Source of the DNA: Streptomyces europaeiscabiei
Lineage (GTDB): Bacteria; Actinomycetota; Actinomycetes; Streptomycetales; Streptomycetaceae
NCBI RefSeq assembly: GCF_036346855.1
Contig: NZ_CP107841.1
Span: forward strand, 3,910,001-3,974,000
Direction of reading: 5' to 3'
Length of the DNA stretch: 64,000 nucleotides
Part shown: piece by piece, positions 61,130 to 64,000 of the stretch
How the letters are laid out: each line of letters opens with the position of its first letter
How positions within the stretch are numbered: position 1 is the first letter of the stretch
Notes under the pieces: generated by a model
What the model saw: only the letters and a program-made list of their open reading frames with translations
The model's database searches: none
What the model was told of the DNA's origin: nothing
Made by a program: the position numbers and the translations under genes

Positions 61130-62994
61130 CCCCACCCCCCGCCCGCCGCCGCCGGACCGGCGCGAAGGGTTCCACGCCCACCCACAACTTTCCGCGACGC
61201 GGTGCGGTCCGTCGCGCCCAGGCGATCACCACGTACGGCATCGGATCACTCATCGCCGTCGACGCCGAGTCCTTCGTCGTCTCCGGCCTGGACGAGGCCG
61301 ACGAGAGCTGGAGCGTCCACGAGTCCCCGCGGATCCACGAACGGCGCCTGGCCCGCCTGCTCGAAGTCGACTACTTCCGACTGCCGCCCGCGTCCGACGA
61401 CACCAGCAGGGACGGCCTCAGGGTCCGACGCTTCCCCTTGATGCACTCCTGTCCCGTGTGCAAGGATCTACAGCGACACCGCGACTTCAATCCACCGGCC
61501 GGGCGAAGCGTCTGCGGCACGTGTGAGGTCGATCTCGTCCCCTCCCGCTTCGTCGTCGCCTGCGAGGCCGGACACCTCGGCGAGTTCCCGTACTGGCAGT
61601 GGGTGCACCGTTCCTCCGAGCGCGGTGCCGCGACAGCCGGACAGTGCGGGGGAACTCTCAAGCAGCGCACGTCCGGGCGTACGTCCTCGCTCCGCTCGAT
61701 CCTCGTCTCCTGCACCTGTGGAAAGGCTCCCGAAGTCTCGATGGAGGGCTCGTTCCGCAGGAACGCGCTCAAGGACCTGGGCCTCAAGTGTCGTGGCACC
61801 CGCCCGTGGCTCGGCACGTCCGCCCCTGCCCAGGAGTGCGGGCTCCCTCTGCGCACGCTTCAGCGTGGTTCCTCGGCGGTGTGGCAGCCGGTGCTGAAGT
61901 CGGCGCTCTCGATCCCGCCGTGGAGCAACGGTCGCGCGGATCCGCTCGCCGAACACTGGGACGCGCTTCGCAAGCGTGAAGACGACCGCGCGCGCGTCGA
62001 GGACTATCTCGACGGCGCTTTCAAAGGAAAGTGTCCTGTTCCCCTGGACGAGGTGATGGCGCTGCTCGACGCGGAGCGCGAGGAGGACCCCGACGGCGAA
62101 GGGGGTCCCACCTTCGACCACCATTACCGCGCCCTGCGCAACAAGGAGTACGAGCGTCTCCACTCGGGCAACGACGAGAGCGAACACTCCCACGAGGAGC
62201 AGTTCGTCTGCGAGACCCCGCTGGGAGACCAGAGCGTACTCGGCCCAGTCGGCGTCACCGGGCCGATGCTGGTCAAGAAGCTCCGCGAGGTACGCGCTCT
62301 GAAAGCGTTCACCCGTCTCGCCGACCCCGACTCGACGACCGAAGCGAAAGAGATGCCGCTCTCCGACTCCCCCTTGCGCTGGCTCCCGGCCATGGAGGTG
62401 CGTGGCGAGGGGGTCTTCCTGCGCCTGGACGAGGATCGACTGGGCACATGGGAGAAGGCCACGGCGGTGGCTGCACGGGTCGAGCGGATGCGCACCGCTC
62501 ACCAGCGGGTGCTGGAGCAGCGGGCTGGAGACCCGAACAGTGTCGTCCCTTCCCCTGCCACGCCTCGCATGGTGCTGTTGCACACCCTGGCCCACGTCCT
62601 CATCAACGAGTGGAGCCTGGACGCGGGCTATCCGGCCGCCTCCCTGCGCGAGCGTCTGTACGCCGCCGACGACATGGCGGGAGTGCTCATCTACACCGCG
62701 ACCAGCGACTCGGCGGGCAGCCTCGGCGGACTCGTCGCCCAAGGCGAGCCGGAGCGTCTCGACCAGGCGATCCGTTCAGCCGTCCACCGCGCCGAGTGGT
62801 GCTCCTCCGACCCGCTCTGCGTCGAGTCCGAGGCGTCCGGCACGGGCGGCACCAATCTCGCCGCGTGCCACGCCTGCGTGATGCTCCCCGAGACGAGTTG
62901 CGAGCAGAACAACATCCTGCTCGACCGCGCGCTGCTCGTCGGCACACCGGAGGGCCCGAGTCTGGGCTTCTTCGCCCATCTGTTGGACCGGTAG
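61126..62994 (+). CDS. drmB: DrmB, DUF1998 protein of DISARM
   Basis: DISARM partner of 622 aa. The N-terminal region starts VRRAQAITTYGIGSLIAVDA, followed by a zinc-ribbon set (MHSCPVCKDL, SVCGTCEVDL) and VVACEAGHLGEFPY. The C-terminal DUF1998 domain has LLHTLAHVLINEWSLDAGYP, SDPLCVESEASGTGGTNLAA and CHACVMLPETSCEQNN with the conserved Cys. The ATG overlaps the drmA stop. It is the last gene of the operon. A drmC (phospholipase D) gene, normally next, is missing; a bidirectional hairpin and an unrelated minus-strand gene follow instead. Confidence 0.9.
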   Translation: MTPPPARRRRTGAKGSTPTHNFPRRGAVRRAQAITTYGIGSLIAVDAESFVVSGLDEADESWSVHESPRIHERRLARLLEVDYFRLPPASDDTSRDGLRVRRFPLMHSCPVCKDLQRHRDFNPPAGRSVCGTCEVDLVPSRFVVACEAGHLGEFPYWQWVHRSSERGAATAGQCGGTLKQRTSGRTSSLRSILVSCTCGKAPEVSMEGSFRRNALKDLGLKCRGTRPWLGTSAPAQECGLPLRTLQRGSSAVWQPVLKSALSIPPWSNGRADPLAEHWDALRKREDDRARVEDYLDGAFKGKCPVPLDEVMALLDAEREEDPDGEGGPTFDHHYRALRNKEYERLHSGNDESEHSHEEQFVCETPLGDQSVLGPVGVTGPMLVKKLREVRALKAFTRLADPDSTTEAKEMPLSDSPLRWLPAMEVRGEGVFLRLDEDRLGTWEKATAVAARVERMRTAHQRVLEQRAGDPNSVVPSPATPRMVLLHTLAHVLINEWSLDAGYPAASLRERLYAADDMAGVLIYTATSDSAGSLGGLVAQGEPERLDQAIRSAVHRAEWCSSDPLCVESEASGTGGTNLAACHACVMLPETSCEQNNILLDRALLVGTPEGPSLGFFAHLLDR

Positions 62995-63007
62995 CAGGCG
63001 CTGTCCG

Positions 63008-63050
63008 AGCGGGACCGACAACAGAGCTGACACCTCCTGTCGGTCCCGCG
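63008..63050. terminator. Bidirectional hairpin after drmB
   Basis: CGGGACCGACA (63010-63020) and TGTCGGTCCCG (63038-63048) pair perfectly, with further pairing at the outer end. It lies between the convergent drmB and ATPase genes and marks the right end of the island. Confidence 0.8.
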
Positions 63051-63074
63051 AGCCGGCTCTCCGCGTCCGATCGG

Positions 63075-63758
63075 TCAGCTCCGCCGCTTTGCCGGGCGGT
63101 TCCGGGGCGAGCACGGTGTCGCTGCGGTTTCCCGGATCTGCGACTCGAACCGGGTCTGGGCGTGGTCCAGAACCTCGTCCGGATCTTTGCCGTGTGCCCG
63201 AAGCCAGTGCAGAAAGTCAGTGATCACGCCGATCACCGCTTCTTCGGCCATGGTCGTGCTCAGCCTGCTGTCGATGGTCGAAACGGGTGGCGACTTCGTC
63301 GTGGCGTAGACGTCGAGCAGCTTCTCGGCACGCGACACACCAGAGCCACCTCCCTGACCGGTCGGTGGCATGATCCCCGTGCCCAGCTCACACCAGGTGA
63401 CCTTCCGGCCGCTGCGGAACTGAACGCCCCAGCAGTCGGCCACGGCATCGACGAGGGCCATGCCGCGCCCACTCTCCGAATCGGAATCCGCGGCCATGAG
63501 CGTGGGCAGGGCACGCGTGTCGGGGTCGTGGACTTCAATGCGCAGGTGCGTGCCACTCATCGAGACCGCGAGTGTAGCCGGAGTGCCATGACCGACGTGT
63601 GTGATGACGTTCGAGACGAGCTCGCTGACGCAGAGTTGAGCCTCGTCGACGACCTCATGCAGTCCCCAGAATCCCAGGTGGAGCCGCATCAGGCGCCTCA
63701 AGGCGCCGACTTCCTCAGGGTCGGCCGTGAAGGTCAAGTCCCACGGTTGCCGAGACAT
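63075..63758 (-). CDS. Anti-sigma-factor-like ATP-binding protein (RsbW type)
   Basis: Protein of 227 aa. The first 135 residues are a HATPase_c_2 domain of the RsbW type, common in Streptomyces. The N-box is AQLCVSELVSNVITHVG, the middle motif IEVHDPDTRALP and the glycine motif SESGRGMALVDAVADCWG. The last 90 residues are a helical tail (EEAVIGVITDFLHWLRAHGK, a basic end) not usual for short anti-sigma kinases. ATG 63758 has AGGAA 6 bp upstream. Such proteins bind sigma or anti-anti-sigma factors, but no partner is encoded nearby. It is probably not part of the defence operons. Confidence 0.8.
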   Translation of the reverse strand: MSRQPWDLTFTADPEEVGALRRLMRLHLGFWGLHEVVDEAQLCVSELVSNVITHVGHGTPATLAVSMSGTHLRIEVHDPDTRALPTLMAADSDSESGRGMALVDAVADCWGVQFRSGRKVTWCELGTGIMPPTGQGGGSGVSRAEKLLDVYATTKSPPVSTIDSRLSTTMAEEAVIGVITDFLHWLRAHGKDPDEVLDHAQTRFESQIRETAATPCSPRNRPAKRRS

Positions 63759-64000
63759 ACACGGTTCCTGGATCACTCAGACCTCTTTCGTCGTATGTCG
63801 ACACCACCCCGCCCTCACGTGCCCAACGGAGTGTCACACCAACTCACGGTGAGTGGTGTCGGCAGCAAGAATGCAGCCGACTCATCCCGGCATGCAATGT
63901 GCACGGCGGGATTCCCACTTCCGAGTGATTGGCAGGCACACCTCTAGGCGCGAGACTGAACGCCCGCTATTCGACAGATGATTGAAAGGGTTGAGATGGC
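63759..64000. other. Gene-free window end
   Basis: I see no supported coding region in these 242 bp. It holds the promoter side of the anti-sigma-like gene and is lower in GC than the coding DNA to its left. Confidence 0.5.

Noticed and set aside
57875..62994. Druantia (DruE-type DUF1998 helicase) as identity of the helicase pair
   Set aside because: DruE is a single very long chain. Here the helicase and the DUF1998 part are two genes of DrmA and DrmB size and motif order.
62995..64000. drmC (phospholipase-D nuclease) after drmB
   Set aside because: No HxK...D motif is found on either strand. The next gene is an RsbW-like ATPase on the opposite strand.

Overview
The window is chromosomal DNA from a Streptomyces-like actinomycete. 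The evidence is very high GC with G/C-ending codons, GTG and TTG starts, twin-arginine lipoproteins, class E and F sortases, and a cslA-glxA-cslZ tip-glycan locus. Copies of an intergenic palindrome typical of Streptomyces also occur. All names come from reading motifs; no database search was run.

Left part (1-38.5 kb), mostly core or conserved metabolism. At 1-7.4 kb lies an ehuBCDA-type ABC importer (ectoine/hydroxyectoine family) with an IclR regulator, a DUF3830 gene, an amidase and a truncated 2-hydroxyacid dehydrogenase. A tRNA-Lys(CTT) follows, then a two-component system, an acyl-CoA synthetase-like enzyme and a DUF3592 protein. Next come an AA10 copper monooxygenase with a DasR-type operator, an SPFH protein and an NlpC/P60-like wall hydrolase. 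A four-gene cluster of small secreted proteins in A-B-B-A order (16.6-18.9 kb) has no family I recognise. A second identical tRNA-Lys follows, then cslA-glxA and the GH6 gene cslZ. The stretch 25-38.5 kb holds a class F sortase with a partner surface protein, a NagD-like HAD phosphatase, a ROK regulator divergent from a Gfo/Idh oxidoreductase, a heme-degrading-domain protein and an FAH-family hydrolase. It also holds a YidC paralogue, a class E sortase, a GH30 enzyme preceded by a 17-bp repeat array, and a SEC-C protein.

Right part (38.7-63.0 kb) is a large anti-phage or restriction island. Operon 1 (+) is MORC-like GHKL ATPase, Z1 helicase, Vsr endonuclease, a cytosine-C5 methyltransferase homologue lacking the catalytic Cys, and an intact cytosine-C5 methyltransferase. 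It ends at a strong bidirectional hairpin. Operon 2 (-) is an XRE-HTH/GHKL ATPase fusion plus two unrecognised proteins. Operon 3 (+) is a small acidic protein, a 1587-aa Hsp90/sacsin-like ATPase fused to an SF2 helicase, a UvrD-like helicase, DrmA and DrmB. The last four overlap by 4 bp at each junction. DrmA and DrmB are DISARM core components, but the drmC phospholipase-D gene is absent. MORC, Z1, Vsr and Dcm are components of the MutL/MORC-type restriction systems described by Iyer, Abhiman and Aravind (2008). The island therefore looks like a hybrid of these two designs, with three different GHKL ATPases and four helicases. It is the best candidate in the window for a poorly described system.

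An anti-sigma-factor-like ATPase gene closes the window on the minus strand.
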